Below are positions 21,387 through 33,069 of a stretch of DNA of 64,000 nucleotides, piece after piece; the stretch's first letter is position 1; each line of letters begins with the position of its first letter. Where the stretch lies: assembly GCA_946122785.1 (NCBI GenBank), contig CAMGYJ010000006.1:65659676-65723675 (forward strand). The letters are read 5' to 3'. The DNA is from Linum tenue. Taxonomy: Eukaryota > Streptophyta > Magnoliopsida > Malpighiales > Linaceae. The notes under the pieces were generated by a model. That model did not search any database, was not told where the DNA came from, and was given only the letters and a program-made list of their open reading frames with translations. Made by a program: the position numbers and the translations under genes.

Positions 21387-23460
21387 TAGGGGTGGGCAAT
21401 GATTCGATTCACATCGGACCGAATCGATTCTTACACCGAATCAGATCGAACTGTATATTTTGATTCGACTTTAGTTCCTGAATTTGGGACATTTTCGGTT
21501 TTGGTTCAGTCCAGTCCGAAATCGTAAAATAAAGATAAGGACCGGACCGAATCGTAATTAAATTAATTGCCTATTTTATTAGCTCTGAGAAGGCAAGTCG
21601 ACTTTGAGTTGAAAACCCTAGTACCCTACATGACACTTTAACTACCTATAAATATGATTGAATTACCTTGACTTTGACTCGCCGCTCTTGCTCCTATAGT
21701 CTTACCCTCAAATCAGAGTTCTCATCCGCGTTGCTTCGATCAAGAGAGTTGCCTACTTTACATACACATTGTGAACCAGGTATTTATATTGTGTTCTCTT
21801 TTCTTGTTTAATGTTTCAAATATGGAGAAGATGCGAATAAATGACACCACAGAGACTTCTGCCAAGTCTGACAACACCACTGCAAATTAGCAAGTTTAAG
21901 AATCATTTGTTTTAGGGTGAATACCCTAGTTTGGCCCGAAGTTTAGCGTCAGTGACAGTTTTGGCCCCGTTTTTCAAATAAGACATTTACGGTCTACTTT
22001 TGAAATTATTAGACAGATTTGGCACAGAATTTGTGTTGACTGTTAATATTAACGGTTAAACATTTATTCCGTCAATTACTCAGCATCCAATACTGAAATG
22101 GCAGTGATGTGGCATGTCACATCATTAAATAATATTAATTAATTTTTTTAATTCAATTAAAATTAAAAAAATCCCCTCTTGTTAATTATCCAAATCCTCC
22201 AAAGCCCTAAATCCAACCGCGACTCCATCGCCAGTGACCTTGTCCCGCCCTGCGAATCCGCCATTGCTGCTTGGAGCCCGCAGACGTGGACTCCCGTGAG
22301 GAAGCCCTCTACACCTGCAACCAAATCTTCCATTCCATTCTCCAGATCGCCGGCAACGTAAACGTAACCCTAAAAAAAATTCACATCAACATCAAAATCA
22401 ATTCGCTCCTGGGGAACTCGAACTAGGTCGGCGGGATGAAGTGGTCGGGGCAGGGGAAGTTGCGGGCGACTCCAAGCGTGCCGTTCGTGGTGGCAAGAAA
22501 TTAAAAATCAGCAGGGGAGCTGAAGAAGTATGGGCCGCTGGGTTTCTGTTGATTTTGATGAGTTTGCTATTCTTGTGCTGCAGAAGGAAAGAGGTTTCCA
22601 ACAAGGACATTGAGGTTCCGAACTAGAACGAGATACAGAACCCCGTCGGCGGTGGGCGAGGGTGCGAAGTCGAAGAGAGGTGTTTTTAATTTTTAATTTT
22701 AATTGAATTTAAAAAATAAATTAATATTATTTAATGACATGACATGCCACATCACTGCCACCTCAGCACTGTATGCTGAGTCATTGACGGAATAAATGTT
22801 TGACTATTAATATTAACAGTCAACACAAGTTTCGGGCCAAATGTGTCCAATAATTTCAAAAGTAGGCCGTAAATGTCTTATTTAAAAAATGGGGCCAAAA
22901 CTGTCACTCATACTAAACTTTGGGCTAAACTAGGGTATTAACCCTTTGTTTTATTGCACTAGTTCTTGGAGTAAGTATCATTTTGTCAAACTCGTTTCTA
23001 ATGAACAGTGAGAATTCTGGAGATTGAGAGGTCCAACATGCACTCTGGAAATGAAAATGGAAGATTAGAGAGGCAATTAGCTAGTTAGACTACTTTGATA
23101 TTGCATAAAAAGACTTTTGTCTTTTAGTTAAGTAGTTCTCGTTTAGCTTTTTTGCATAATATTTTGGAACATGTGGGTTTTAAGAATACTGGAGTATTTA
23201 AATAGGGATGATTTGATTACTTCCTTTTATGTAGTTACATTTTTTTTAATTATTGTGTTGTCCTTTAAGAGTGATTTTATTCGAATGAAAGATTAGTCGG
23301 TCCAATGGGATTGTCCAGAACGAATCGAGTCATGTATGGTTTGATCCGGACCGAATCGAAGTAATAACGATTCGACTTTGGTCCTTGATTTAGAAGAAAT
23401 TTTGGTCCGGTTGGAGGATAGTTTGATCCGCTCTTGAACCGAATCGACCGATGCCCACCC
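21387..23460. mobile_element. hAT element interrupted by a nested MULE
   Basis: The left end TAGGGGTGGGCA and right end TGCCCACCC lie in inverse orientation. Subterminal stretches rich in CCGAATCG and CGGACCGAATCG occur on both sides (21395-21560, 23280-23450). Flanks CTCCCTTT and CTCCCTTC match at 7 of 8. Near 21820 a short open stretch (MEKMRINDTTETSAKSD) could be the start of a lost transposase. Removing the MULE at 21915-22944 leaves about 1.04 kb. Confidence 0.75.
21915..22944. mobile_element. Nested MULE, possible Pack-MULE, perfect 9-bp TSD
   Basis: About 250-bp inverted repeats start GGGTGAATACCCTAGTTTGG and end in the complement of GGGTTAATACCCTAGTTTAG. TTTGTTTTA is duplicated at 21906-21914 and 22945-22953. 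The GC-rich interior (about 22195-22640) contrasts with the AT-rich arms and looks like captured gene sequence. A frame at 22441-22626 ends in a hydrophobic run (AAGFLLILMSLLFLCC), but I recognise no source gene. Confidence 0.93.
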
Positions 23461-23469
23461 CTCCCTTCC

Positions 23470-24331
23470 TCTTCCTCCTCTTCTATTTCATAATAGTCAC
23501 GTCTCACCTTTCAATGAACTAACACTATGAGGTCGTTTGGTTTTGGTGATTGTTTGGTTGAGATTGTTGTGTGTTTTTTTCTTCCAACTTTGTCTCTACC
23601 TTTTTATGTGTCTTGCTTTTTTGTATTACAAACAAAGGGTAAAACTGACATTTCACCCAAAAAGTAAGATAACTTATTGAAATAATACAATAACTATCAC
23701 ATAAACTAAACGATACAAACTACAATACACCGATTTTCTTATATACATATATTATTATGCATACATTGATGACAATGCATCTATTTCACAAACAATACTT
23801 GTTTAGATTAGTATGCACGTCGCCGCAAGAGCTGAGCTAAACTCTTTATCTTTTGCTCAACTCGTGCGACGGCGCGTATGTCGAACTAAAATACTCTAGT
23901 TACGCTCATCATGCTCGTCCTTGCGCAGTTCCATTTCGTTGCACAATATTTGTGTCTATATAGTATCTATCATTTTTTTCGTGGCAATTTTTTTTATTTC
24001 CATAATATTTATGTGATTCACCCATATGTTGTCTACATATCTGTTTCAGAACTGATAGTTAAAATTTGATCGCCAAAACCTCTTTTGCTGATATAACTGG
24101 GGCACCTTAATTATTTGGAGGACATGATGATTGACACAGGAATAATAGTCTTCTTTGAAGTGCTAAATAAGCAAACTTTAGAAAAATCCCATTCTTATGC
24201 AGCTTCCAACTGCAACCAGAAGATTGACTAGGAGATTATATGTTTGTATTCTCATCTGGGAGATAAACCCTTCTCCACCATTTCAGTGAAAAGCAAAATG
24301 GCCTTGTCGACATTTCTGCTATTGCCTATTT
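23470..24331. other. Gene-free spacer with a probable small MITE
   Basis: GTCGTTTGGTTTTGG near 23532 and an inverse-like AAACTAAACGATA near 23703-23715 suggest a small TIR element of about 185 bp. The rest, up to the copia insertion at 24337, shows no recognisable gene. Confidence 0.4.
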
Positions 24332-24336
24332 GTTAG

Positions 24337-24540
24337 TGTTGAAATATGAAAGTTTATGGACCTGTTTGTAAATAGCCAGTCGAGTCTAGCCTTATATATA
24401 TGTAACCTGTATCACGTAAAACCCTAACGCGAATAAGAGTTTATCTTGGAGAGTTCTATCTCTCCCGTGGACTAGTCCTGATCATCAGGGAAACCACGTT
24501 AAATCGTCGTGTTCTTTAGTTTTTGTTTGATTATTTGACA
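24337..24540 (+). repeat. 5' LTR of copia element 2
   Basis: 204 bp, TG..CA ends, with TATATATATG near 24395 as probable promoter. The primer-binding site follows directly. Confidence 0.95.
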
Positions 24541-24552
24541 TGGTATCAGAGC
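24541..24552 (+). promoter_or_regulatory. tRNA-Met type primer-binding site
   Basis: TGGTATCAGAGC directly after the 5' LTR, the standard plant copia minus-strand primer site. Confidence 0.9.
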
Positions 24553-24730
24553 CACGATACTGATCTGGTCGGTTGTTGGTTTTGGACATGTTCGTGCTCA
24601 GCGTTTTGGAGGTTTGATCGCAGCGTCTTGCGCCGCTTGCGTTGGAATCGTGTCCTCGTCTCAGGCTGTGTTTGGTGTCTTCAGGAGGGTCTTTGGCTGG
24701 GTTTGTATTTGACTTCGTCCGGCGCTAGGT

Positions 24731-26740
24731 ATGGATTCCTCAAAGTTTGAATCTGTTTCTATTAAGCTTGATGGGAAGAATTTTCCCTTGTGGGAGTTTC
24801 AGTTCTGAAACTTTGTTGCTGGTAAATGCTTGCTTGGTGTGCTGACTGGGGAGATTAAAACTCCTGTTGTCGATGCTTCGGCCCAAGATCACGCGGACTG
24901 GGACGCCTCCAACGCGCAGCTCATCACCTGGTTGGCTGGCTCTGTCAGGAGTCTGGTCATTTGCAGATTCATTGTAAGAAGCGAAATTTTTGTAACTACT
25001 GCAAAAAAACAGGGCCATATTGTTTTGGACTGCCCTACTTTGAGTCGCCGTGGTTATTGCGTAACCCGCCGAGTGGTTCTTCCTCCTCTGGTTCGGCATA
25101 TGTTGTTGGGGGTCATGATGCGTCTTCTGGTGGTAATGCCCCTGTTGCTCCTGCTTCGATGACGGATTCCGCATCTTCTATGGGCTTCTCCCCTGACTTA
25201 GTTCGCAAACTTGTCCAAGAGGCGCTACAGGATGCTTTGCCTGCTGCCCTTACATCTGCTTTCTCTACAGGTGCTGCTCCAGGTAAATCTATCCGTTGGC
25301 TTCTTGATTCGGCAGCGTATAATCATATGACTCCTGTTAGCCAATCTTTTTCTCATTTACGTCCGGCGCCGAGTATTCAACTTCAAGTTGCTAATGGCGC
25401 TCGTCTTCCCGTGACGGGTTGTGGCATCTCCTCGTCCCGTCCTGTTACTCTCTCGGATACGCTTCTAGTTCCCTCATTGAAACCCAGCTTAGCCTCGGTC
25501 GGTCAATTAGCCGAAGCTGGCTGTGAAGTTACGTTTAATGATAGCGGTTGTCTTGTGCATGACTGGAGGACGGGGAAGGTGCTAGGGAGAGGAAGTAAAT
25601 GTGGCCGAGTGTTTGTCCTCGATGAACTGCAAGCATCGGAGGACGAGGGTGTGGTTCGGGCTGATGGGGACGAAAGGGCTGCTGCTGTTCGTGTGGTTGC
25701 GGAGGAAAAGCTGCGGGGGGCGGATGATGTTTTGGCTGGTGATGATTTTTTGGACTGTGATTTTTTGAATAAAGAAGACAATTTGTTGGCCGAGGAAGAT
25801 AGGGGGTTGAATAAGGATGTTGGTTTTTCGGTTCGTTCTTTGGATTTTTCGGTTAAAGGTTCACCATGGGATTTATGGCATTGTCGGTTAGGACATCCCC
25901 ATTCTGCTCGGTTATTGACTATGTTTCGTCAGAATTTGTTACCAGATAAGTTTGATTCTAAGTTTGCATCTCATTCACCGTGTGTTAGTTGCATTGAGGC
26001 GAAAACTTCTCAGATATCCTTCTCCTCTAGTGACATAGTCTATGAGAATGCTTTTGATCTCATCCATATTGATTTGTGGGGTCCTTCTCCTGTTATAGCA
26101 CGTATGGGTTTTCGATACTTTGCTTTGTTCATTGATCATGCCACACGTTTCTCTTGGGTCTACTTTCTTAAGCAAAAATCGGATCTGGCATCTTTGGCTA
26201 AAGAATTTGTTCAAATGGTCAAAACTCAGTTCTCAAAGACCATTAAAATCCTTCGATCAGACCCTGGTGGAGAATTTACATCGAATGAGTTGCTTGCGTT
26301 TTACAAACAAGAGGGGATTTTGCCACAAGAATCCTGTCCGGGTGTCTCGCAACAAAATGGACTTGTAGAACGCAAGCATCGTCATGTCCTTGAGTTAACT
26401 CGAGCACTTCTGTTTCACTCTGGCGTTCCTAGTCGGTTTTGGGTAGAGGCGGTTCAGACTGTTGTCTACTTAATTAATCGTCAGATTACACCGGTGCTGG
26501 GTCAGTGTTCTCCATATCAGTCTTTGTTTGGAAATATGCCTGACTATTCTGCTTTATGAGTTTTTGGGTGTGTGTGCTTTGTTTTACTTCCTCGTAAAGA
26601 ACACCTCCGAAGACAGCCCGTTGTGTGTTCGTTGGGTATAGTGCAAAGTACAAGGGCTATCTGTGTTATGACCCGGTGAATCGACGAATGCGTATTGCGT
26701 GCCATGTTGTTTTTTTGGAACAAGTAATGTATTATTAGAC
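24731..26740 (+). pseudogene. Copia gag remnant, protease, integrase (broken)
   Basis: Gag starts at 24731 (MDSSKFESVSIKLDGKNF), stops at 24806, and after about 230 bp jumps directly to the zinc knuckle (CNYCKKTG), so most of gag is deleted. One extra G inside the knuckle shifts the frame. An open stretch to 26559 contains the protease site as LDSAAYNHMT, where the usual DSG is DSA, then LWHCRLGHPH and the integrase residues (HIDLWG, RSDPGGEF, GLVERKHRH). A TGA at 26557-26559 replaces the Arg of the RVFGC motif, and a frameshift and a further stop near 26735 follow. No functional integrase can be made from one frame. Confidence 0.88.
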
Positions 26741-26768
26741 GGCTAGGGATGAATCGGCAGGGGAATCT

Positions 26769-28703
26769 TTGGATTTTTTGATGCCCTTACCGACGTTTGA
26801 GTCCACTTCTCCCCATGATAATCATGCAGCGACGTCGAGCGGGTCGACAGGTGGGTCTTCGACCAGTGGATCTCAGTCCACTAATTCATCTTCATTGGCC
26901 TCTTCTTCGTCTGGACCAAGTTCTCCACATGCGCCAGGTTCGACGGTTAATTCATCCTCCTCCAGCAGCCCCAGTTCGAGCTTCCAGGAATCGAGTAGTT
27001 CCTCTTCTTCTGTCGCAAATAGCAACGAAATGGAGTTGTCTCCATATGGGGAACAACCGTTGATCCCTCTTCGTCGCTCGATGCGGGCTACGTTAGGGCA
27101 ACCACCGCCTAGAATGCAGGACTACATTAGTTACTCAGCGACTTCTATTATTATTCCTTCAAGCTATGCAGAAGCAAAGGGTGATCCACGCTGGGAAGGG
27201 GCAATGGCGGAGGAATGTGGAGCCCTTGATGCTAATCACACTTGGGATCTTGTGCCTCGCACTCTGGATATGACGGTGATTGGCAGTCGTTGGGTTTATA
27301 ATGTGAAGCTGTTGTCAGATGGTTCACTAGAGCGTTTTAAGGCTCGAGTTGTGGCACAGGGTTTCCGTCAGGTTTATGGGATTGATTATGAGGAGACATT
27401 TGCTCCAGTTGTTAAGATGCAGACCGTCCGATGTGTTTTTGGTGTTGCGGCTATGCGAGGATGGCCATTGTTCCAGTTGGATGTCAAAAAGGCCTTCCTT
27501 CATGGTTTCTTAAAGGAAACGATCTATATGGAATGTCCCCCTGGTTATTCTAAGGGTGATTCGAGTATGGTTTGCAAGCTGGTTCGGTCTCTGTATGGTC
27601 TTAAACAGGCACCGCGGGCATGGTTTGATAAGTTCCATAGTACGATGGTACAGGAAGGATTCGTCCAGAGTCAAAATGATCCTTCCTTGTTCATCCGCCG
27701 TACGGTCGATGGCATTATTGTCTTGTTGATCTATGTCGATGACATGGTGATAACGGGGAGTGATGCACAGGGAATTGAGGAGTTGAAAGCATCTTTGCGT
27801 CGTTCGTTTAACCTTAAAGAGTTGGGAGATGTTGAGTATTTTTTGGGTTTACAAGTACATCTCTCGGCTCATGGTTTATTTGTCTCGCAGCGGAAGTACA
27901 TTGGTGATTTGTTGACCACGGCGAGGTATGATGAGTGTATACCTTGTTCGACTCCCATGGAGCAGAACTTGAAACTAACGCGTGAGAGTGGTGATCTACT
28001 GGACGAGGATGGGCAGTCTACGTATCGCAGCCTGGTAGGTAGTCTGATCTATCTTACTCATACTCGTCCAGATATCTCGTACGCTGTGCAGGTCATTAGT
28101 CAGTATATGGGAGCAGCAAGGACTATGCATTTGGATGTCGTTCACAGATTACTGAGGTACTTAAAGCAAACCCAGGATGTGGGAATGTTCTTCCCGACAT
28201 CTGGGGAGCCCATGATCGAAGCATTTGCAGATGCAGACTATGCCGGATGTAAGGATACTAGGAGATCAACATCTGGACGGTGTATCCGTGTGGGCAGCTC
28301 ATTTGTATCTTGGCGATGTAAGAAGCAAGATCGAGTTTCTAAATCCTCTACCGAGGCAGAGTATCGATCTATGTCTGAAGTAAGTTCTGAGATGGTATGG
28401 TTGTATCGGTTACTAGGAGAGCTGGGCATGGAGTGTCGTCAGCCTATGAGAATTTTTGGTGATAACACTAGCGTGATTCAGATAGCTGTCAACCCGGTGT
28501 TGCATGACAGGACGAAACATATTGAGGTGCATGTCCATTATATCCGACAGTTGATCGCTGAGGGTATGATACAGGTTGGATATCTCTCGATTGAAGATCA
28601 GACTGCAGATATTCTGACAAAGGCTCTGGCTTCAAGCAGGCATTGGTTTCTCTCTTCCAAATTGATGTTGCGCACCCTACATCAATTTGAGGGAGGGTGT
28701 TGA
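26769..28703 (+). CDS. Copia reverse transcriptase / RNase H ORF, open
   Basis: 644 codons without interruption, starting in a serine-rich linker and then [35 protein letters not shown] and the catalytic YVDDM (about 27733-27748). RNase H follows (ADADYAGCKDTRRSTSG, SKSSTEAEYRS, HDRTKHIEVHVHYIR). All hallmark residues are present. In an intact element it is part of one Gag-Pol protein, so this frame lacks its natural start. The last codons run into the right LTR. Confidence 0.92.
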   Translation: MDFLMPLPTFESTSPHDNHAATSSGSTGGSSTSGSQSTNSSSLASSSSGPSSPHAPGSTVNSSSSSSPSSSFQESSSSSSSVANSNEMELSPYGEQPLIPLRRSMRATLGQPPPRMQDYISYSATSIIIPSSYAEAKGDPRWEGAMAEECGALDANHTWDLVPRTLDMTVIGSRWVYNVKLLSDGSLERFKARVVAQGFRQVYGIDYEETFAPVVKMQTVRCVFGVAAMRGWPLFQLDVKKAFLHGFLKETIYMECPPGYSKGDSSMVCKLVRSLYGLKQAPRAWFDKFHSTMVQEGFVQSQNDPSLFIRRTVDGIIVLLIYVDDMVITGSDAQGIEELKASLRRSFNLKELGDVEYFLGLQVHLSAHGLFVSQRKYIGDLLTTARYDECIPCSTPMEQNLKLTRESGDLLDEDGQSTYRSLVGSLIYLTHTRPDISYAVQVISQYMGAARTMHLDVVHRLLRYLKQTQDVGMFFPTSGEPMIEAFADADYAGCKDTRRSTSGRCIRVGSSFVSWRCKKQDRVSKSSTEAEYRSMSEVSSEMVWLYRLLGELGMECRQPMRIFGDNTSVIQIAVNPVLHDRTKHIEVHVHYIRQLIAEGMIQVGYLSIEDQTADILTKALASSRHWFLSSKLMLRTLHQFEGGC

Positions 28704-28907
28704 AATATGAAAGTTTATGTACCTGTTTGTAAATAGCCAGCCGAGTCTAGCCTTATATATATGTAACCTGTATCACGTAAAACCCTAACACGAATAAGAG
28801 TTTGAGTTTATCTTAGAGAGTTCTATCTCTCCCGTGGACTAGTCCTGATCATCAGGGAAACCACGTTAAATTGTCGTGTTCTTTAGCTTTCGTTTGATTA
28901 TTTGACA
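28698..28907 (+). repeat. 3' LTR of copia element 2
   Basis: 210 bp. It matches the 5' LTR apart from a few substitutions and a 6-bp insertion (GTTTGA). Confidence 0.95.
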
Positions 28908-28965
28908 GTTAGTACCACAAACATTGGCTGAAAATCATGACTAGTACTGAAATGAAAACAAGTGT

Positions 28966-29523
28966 TGTTAGAGTAGTCAAAGAGTAAAGGAAATACCACA
29001 TTGGTGGGTGAAGGAAAGTGCAAGTTGTTTTTAAGTTTGCTTTCCACTTTAGTTATTGGATAAAGTGGTTAGTTGGCTTTTGGAAAAAGTGTGGGCTATT
29101 TAATTTGACATATTAAATCGCACTACGCACTTAGCACGTTTGCGCGACGCGTTCGGATTTGAATTTTTGGCTAAATTAATTACTGGAATTATTTTAATTA
29201 ATTAATCCGGATAATTATTTGATTTTAACTTTTGTGAAACGACGTAACCCTTCGGAAGGGAACTGCCGTTTTCACTATAACAATTCTTCTGCAGCGAACT
29301 TCTCGTCCAACGTTCATCTTCTTCTCCTCGTTTTTTCCTTCTCCAAAAAACACAAACACAGAAGTCACGAAAGGTGCTGCTTTCTGACTTTGATTGGAGG
29401 GACTCCTAGGGGTGGTTTGCCTAAATCCTACCAGCAACTAAGTAATGGGTGCAAATAAACACTCTAAGGAGAGTGATCAAAATCACGCCTTCAATCCGTT
29501 TTCTCCATACTGTTTCCCTGACA
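28966..29523 (+). repeat. 5' LTR of copia element 3
   Basis: 558 bp, TG..CA ends. Its pyrimidine-rich tail before the gag start matches the right LTR. Confidence 0.93.
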
Positions 29524-29551
29524 ATCTTAGAGTGTTTATTTTAGTGTGACA

Positions 29552-30795
29552 ATGGATTCTGGAGTGGAGAGCACTTTGAAGGCGTATGCCTCTGATTCCA
29601 ACAAACTTAATCGGTTTGATGGAACCAATTTCACCCGCTGGCAAGAGAAGATGAAGTTTCTGTTGACTGCTTTGAAGATCGTGTACATACTGGATCCTGA
29701 TTTGGTGCCTCTAGAAGAACCACAAGACACTGACTCTGATGAATTGAAGGCTGAGCGCAAGAAGAGGAGTGATGACAGTCTGCTGTGCCGAGGATACATC
29801 CTCAATTCACTCTCTGATCGTCTCTACGATCTGTACTCCCAGTTGGCGACCCCTACTGACATTATTAATGTTGTGTTGATGAATGCTAGTGCTCCAAACA
29901 ATTTGTGGGATGAGGCTTTGCTAACAGCCTGACATGTACACAATAGGATTCCGTCTAAGAAGCTAAGGGAATTTCCCTATGAGTTGTGGAAGGGAAGGAA
30001 ACCGAACTTGGGTTATCTTAGAGTTTGGGGCTGTCTTGCTTTCTACAGAGTCCCAGATCCTAAGAGAACTAAGTTAGGACCACGAGCTTTGAAAGGTGTT
30101 TTTCTTGGATATGCAGAAAACTCAAAAGCCTATAGGGTTCTAGATTTAGAATCTAATGTGGTTGTGGAATAGAGAGATGTTGAGTTCTTTGAGAACAAGT
30201 TTCGACGTGACTCTGCAAATGAAGAACAATGTCGAGTTACTTCTGTAGATTCCTCAAATGAGTCTATCTCTGCTCCCGCTTTGGACATTGGTTCTAGTAG
30301 CAAAAGGCCTTTAGATGACCCAGCTGCTAATGAACCACGAAGAAGTCAAAGGGCTCGGAAGGAAAAGAGTTTTGGTCTAGAATTTATTGATCCTCAAGAT
30401 ATAGTCTTTCTTGTAGAGGGAGATAGGTTAAATAAGGTTACAAGAAAGATACCCATTTTGTTTCATGTGCAAGACGATCCCAAAACCTATCAAGAAGCAA
30501 TGGCTTCTAGAGATTCTGCCTTTTGGAATGAGGCTGTTAATGACGAGATGGATTCGTTATTAATAAATAAGACTTGGGTTCTTGTGGATCTGCCTCCTGG
30601 ATCTAAGGCTATTGGATGCAAATGGATATTTCGCATTAAGTAAACACGGATGGATCAATACATACCTTCAAAGCTAGATTGGTTGCAAAAGGTTTTAGGC
30701 AAAAGGAATGAGTAGATTGCTTCGACACCTATGCACCAGTTGCAAGAATCACTTCCATAAGAGTGCTTTTTTTTTTTTTTTGACAAGGCATAAGA
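29552..30795 (+). pseudogene. Copia 3 gag/integrase-end fusion, broken
   Basis: Gag begins at 29552 (FDGTNFTRWQEKMKFLL) and runs about 105 codons. It then passes without transition into the end of the integrase (NLWDEALLTA, HVHNRIPSKK), so the rest of gag, protease and the integrase core are deleted. In-frame stops are at 29930 (Cys position), 30170 and 30641. A micro-insertion at 30756-30803 breaks the start of RT (KARLVAKGFRQK precedes it). Confidence 0.85.
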
Positions 30796-30803
30796 GTGCT
30801 TTT
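30756..30803 (-). mobile_element. A-tail micro-insertion with 15-bp TSD
   Basis: CATAAGAGTGCTTTT occurs at 30756-30770 and 30789-30803, flanking only 18 bp: eleven T, then GACAAGG. On the minus strand that is CCTTGTC plus an A tail. It interrupts the copia 3 RT reading frame, so it is younger than the copia insertion. Confidence 0.75.
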
Positions 30804-32049
30804 AGCTTTGGCTTCTATTTACAATTTGCATGTACACCAAATGGATGTAAAGACGACATTCTTAAATGGTGAGTTAGATGAAGAAGTGTATATGGAGCAA
30901 CCAGAAGGGTTTGTGTTGCCTGGAAATGAAGGAAAGGTGTGTAAATTGCAAAAGTCATTGTATGGACTTAAGCAAGCACCTAAACAATGGCATGAGAAAT
31001 TTGATTTTGTTGTTTTGGCTCATGGATTTTCTCATAACTCTGCTGATAAGTACATTTATTCAAAGTGCACAAAAGAGTATATGGTCATTATATGCCTTTA
31101 TGTTGATGATATGTTGATAATAGGAACTAACATGAAAGGCATAAATGAGACCAAAGAGTATCTAACTTCCTGCTTCCAAATGAAAGATCTTGGAGAAGTA
31201 GATACTATATTGGGCATCAAAGTAAAGAAAGATAGTGGGGGTTTTGCTTTGAGTCAATCACATTATGTCGAGAAGATGCTCAAGAAATTCGAGCATTTGG
31301 ATATAAAGGAGGCTAACACCCCTTATGATGCATCTTTTAAGCTTTGTGCGAATGAGGGAAGGGCAGTGGCACAAGTTGAGTATTCTAGTGCTATTGGAAG
31401 TTTGATGTATGCAATGGGATGTACTAGGCCCGATATTGCATTTGCGGTGGGCAAACTTTCTAGATTCACTAGTAATCCTAGTGCCGATCATTGGAGAGCT
31501 ATAGGAAGAGTCTTTGGTTATTTGAAAAGAACCAAAGATTTGGGACTCTTCTATAGCAACTTCCCCGCTGTACTAGAAGCATTTTCTGATGCTAGTTGGA
31601 TCACGAGCGCTAGTGATAATAAATCTACAACAGGATGGATTTTTACACTAGGTGGTGGAGCTGTTTCTTGGACTTCGAAGAAACAAACATGTATTACACA
31701 CTCCACTATGGAAGCCGAATTCCTAGCCCTTGCGGCCACTGGAAAAGAAGCAGAATGGCTAAGAAACATGTTGTTAGATATAGAGTTGTGGCCACAATCG
31801 ATGCCAGCCATTTCTGTCTTCTGTGATAGTGAGGCTACATTGTCTAGAGCTTATAGCAAGATTTACAACGGTAAGTCTAGACACATTAGCCTAAGACATG
31901 ATTACGTTAGATATTTGATTACTAACGGAATCATTTCTATTGTGTATGTAAGGTCGTGCAACAATTTGACAGATCCTCTTACAAAGGGGTTGCCAAGAGG
32001 CATGATCTATGAGACATCTCAAGGGATGGGATTGAGACCTTTTGTATAG
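30796..32049 (+). CDS. Copia 3 RT (partial) / RNase H ORF
   Basis: 417 open codons: the RT from [20 protein letters not shown], then [11 protein letters not shown] and YVDDMLIIG (about 31099-31125), and RNase H ([41 protein letters not shown]). The N-terminal RT motifs lie upstream, beyond the micro-insertion, so the enzyme is incomplete. Confidence 0.85.
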   Translation: MLLALASIYNLHVHQMDVKTTFLNGELDEEVYMEQPEGFVLPGNEGKVCKLQKSLYGLKQAPKQWHEKFDFVVLAHGFSHNSADKYIYSKCTKEYMVIICLYVDDMLIIGTNMKGINETKEYLTSCFQMKDLGEVDTILGIKVKKDSGGFALSQSHYVEKMLKKFEHLDIKEANTPYDASFKLCANEGRAVAQVEYSSAIGSLMYAMGCTRPDIAFAVGKLSRFTSNPSADHWRAIGRVFGYLKRTKDLGLFYSNFPAVLEAFSDASWITSASDNKSTTGWIFTLGGGAVSWTSKKQTCITHSTMEAEFLALAATGKEAEWLRNMLLDIELWPQSMPAISVFCDSEATLSRAYSKIYNGKSRHISLRHDYVRYLITNGIISIVYVRSCNNLTDPLTKGLPRGMIYETSQGMGLRPFV

Positions 32050-32533
32050 TTAGAAGTAATGTAAACCCAACCTTTTCTTTAGATATTCCCTAATTAAAAG
32101 GTTCAATGTGGTAATAACAAGTTAGTCTAACTGGGAACTAGTTTATTGTACAAGTAAATTAGTTGAAAGAATGGTGAGTTATAGAACTCTTAATGACGTT
32201 CATTTGGAATGTCACCTATGTGAGCATTTGGAGTGGTGCCGCTCTAACGAAAGTAAAGGTCAACTTTTGTATATGCTCATGAAACAGGATAAGCACATGG
32301 CCATAATAGTGCTACCCTTGTTGGTGGTTGTGTTTTAGAGAAGAGACGAGTACATGTGTGGTGTCTTCGGTTCTAGCTTTGGATCTTGACTCCTAGGCTT
32401 AAGCCTGTCATTGATTCGCTATGAACTTTGAGATGCTTACACTAAGTAAAGGTTCAAATCGAAAAGATACCTTTATGTATGCGTTACTTGTTCGAGGCAG
32501 GTATTCTCGACTCTTATTGACTAAGTGGGTGAT

Positions 32534-33069
32534 TGTTAGAGTAGTCAAAGAGTAAAGGAAATACCACATTGGTGGGAGAAGAAAGTGCAAGTTGTTTTTA
32601 AGTTTGTTTTCCACTTTAGTTATTGGATAAAGTGGTTAGTGAGCTATTTTATTTGACATATTAAATCGCACCACGCACTTAGCATGTTTGCGCGACGCGT
32701 TCGGATTTAAATTTTTGGCTAATTAATTACTGGAATTATTTCAATTAATTCATCCGGATAATTATTTGATTTTGACTTTTGTGAAACGACGTAACCCTTC
32801 GGAAGGGAACTGCCGTTTTCACTATAAAAAGTCTTCTGCAGCGAACTTCTCGTCCAACGTTCATCTTCTTCTCCTCGTTTTTTTCTTCTCCAAAAAACAC
32901 AAACACAGAAGTCACGAAAGGTGCTGCTTTCTGACTTTGATTGGAGGGACTCCTGTGGGTGGTTTGCCTAAATCCTACCAGCAACTAAGTAGTGGGGCAA
33001 ATAAACACTCTAAGGAGAGTGATCAAAATCATGCCTTCAATCTGTTTTCTCCATACTGTTTTCCTGACA
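32534..33069 (+). repeat. 3' LTR of copia element 3
   Basis: 536 bp, preceded by AAGTGGGTGAT as a weak purine tract. It matches the 5' LTR except for small gaps. Confidence 0.93.

Larger units (their letters stand above)
24337..28907 (+). mobile_element. Ty1/copia retrotransposon with both LTRs, TSD GTTAG
   Basis: The LTRs are 24337-24540 and 28698-28907 (TGTTGAAATATG...TTTGACA), the primer-binding site is TGGTATCAGAGC (tRNA-Met type) at 24541-24552, and a purine tract GAGGGAGGG precedes the right LTR. GTTAG is duplicated at 24332-24336 and 28908-28912. By eye the LTRs differ at about 7 bases plus a 6-bp indel in about 204 bp, so the insertion is not very recent. Gag is largely deleted and the first half of pol is broken, while the RT/RNase H part is open. 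Confidence 0.97.
28966..33069 (+). mobile_element. Ty1/copia retrotransposon 3, internally deleted, TSD AGTGT
   Basis: The LTRs are 28966-29523 and 32534-33069 (TGTTAGAGTAG...CCTGACA). AGTGT is duplicated at 28961-28965 and 33070-33074. The LTRs differ by a missing block (about 20 bp near 32638) and scattered substitutions. Internally a gag start is joined to the end of integrase, followed by an RT/RNase H ORF. No standard primer-binding site follows the left LTR. Confidence 0.95.
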
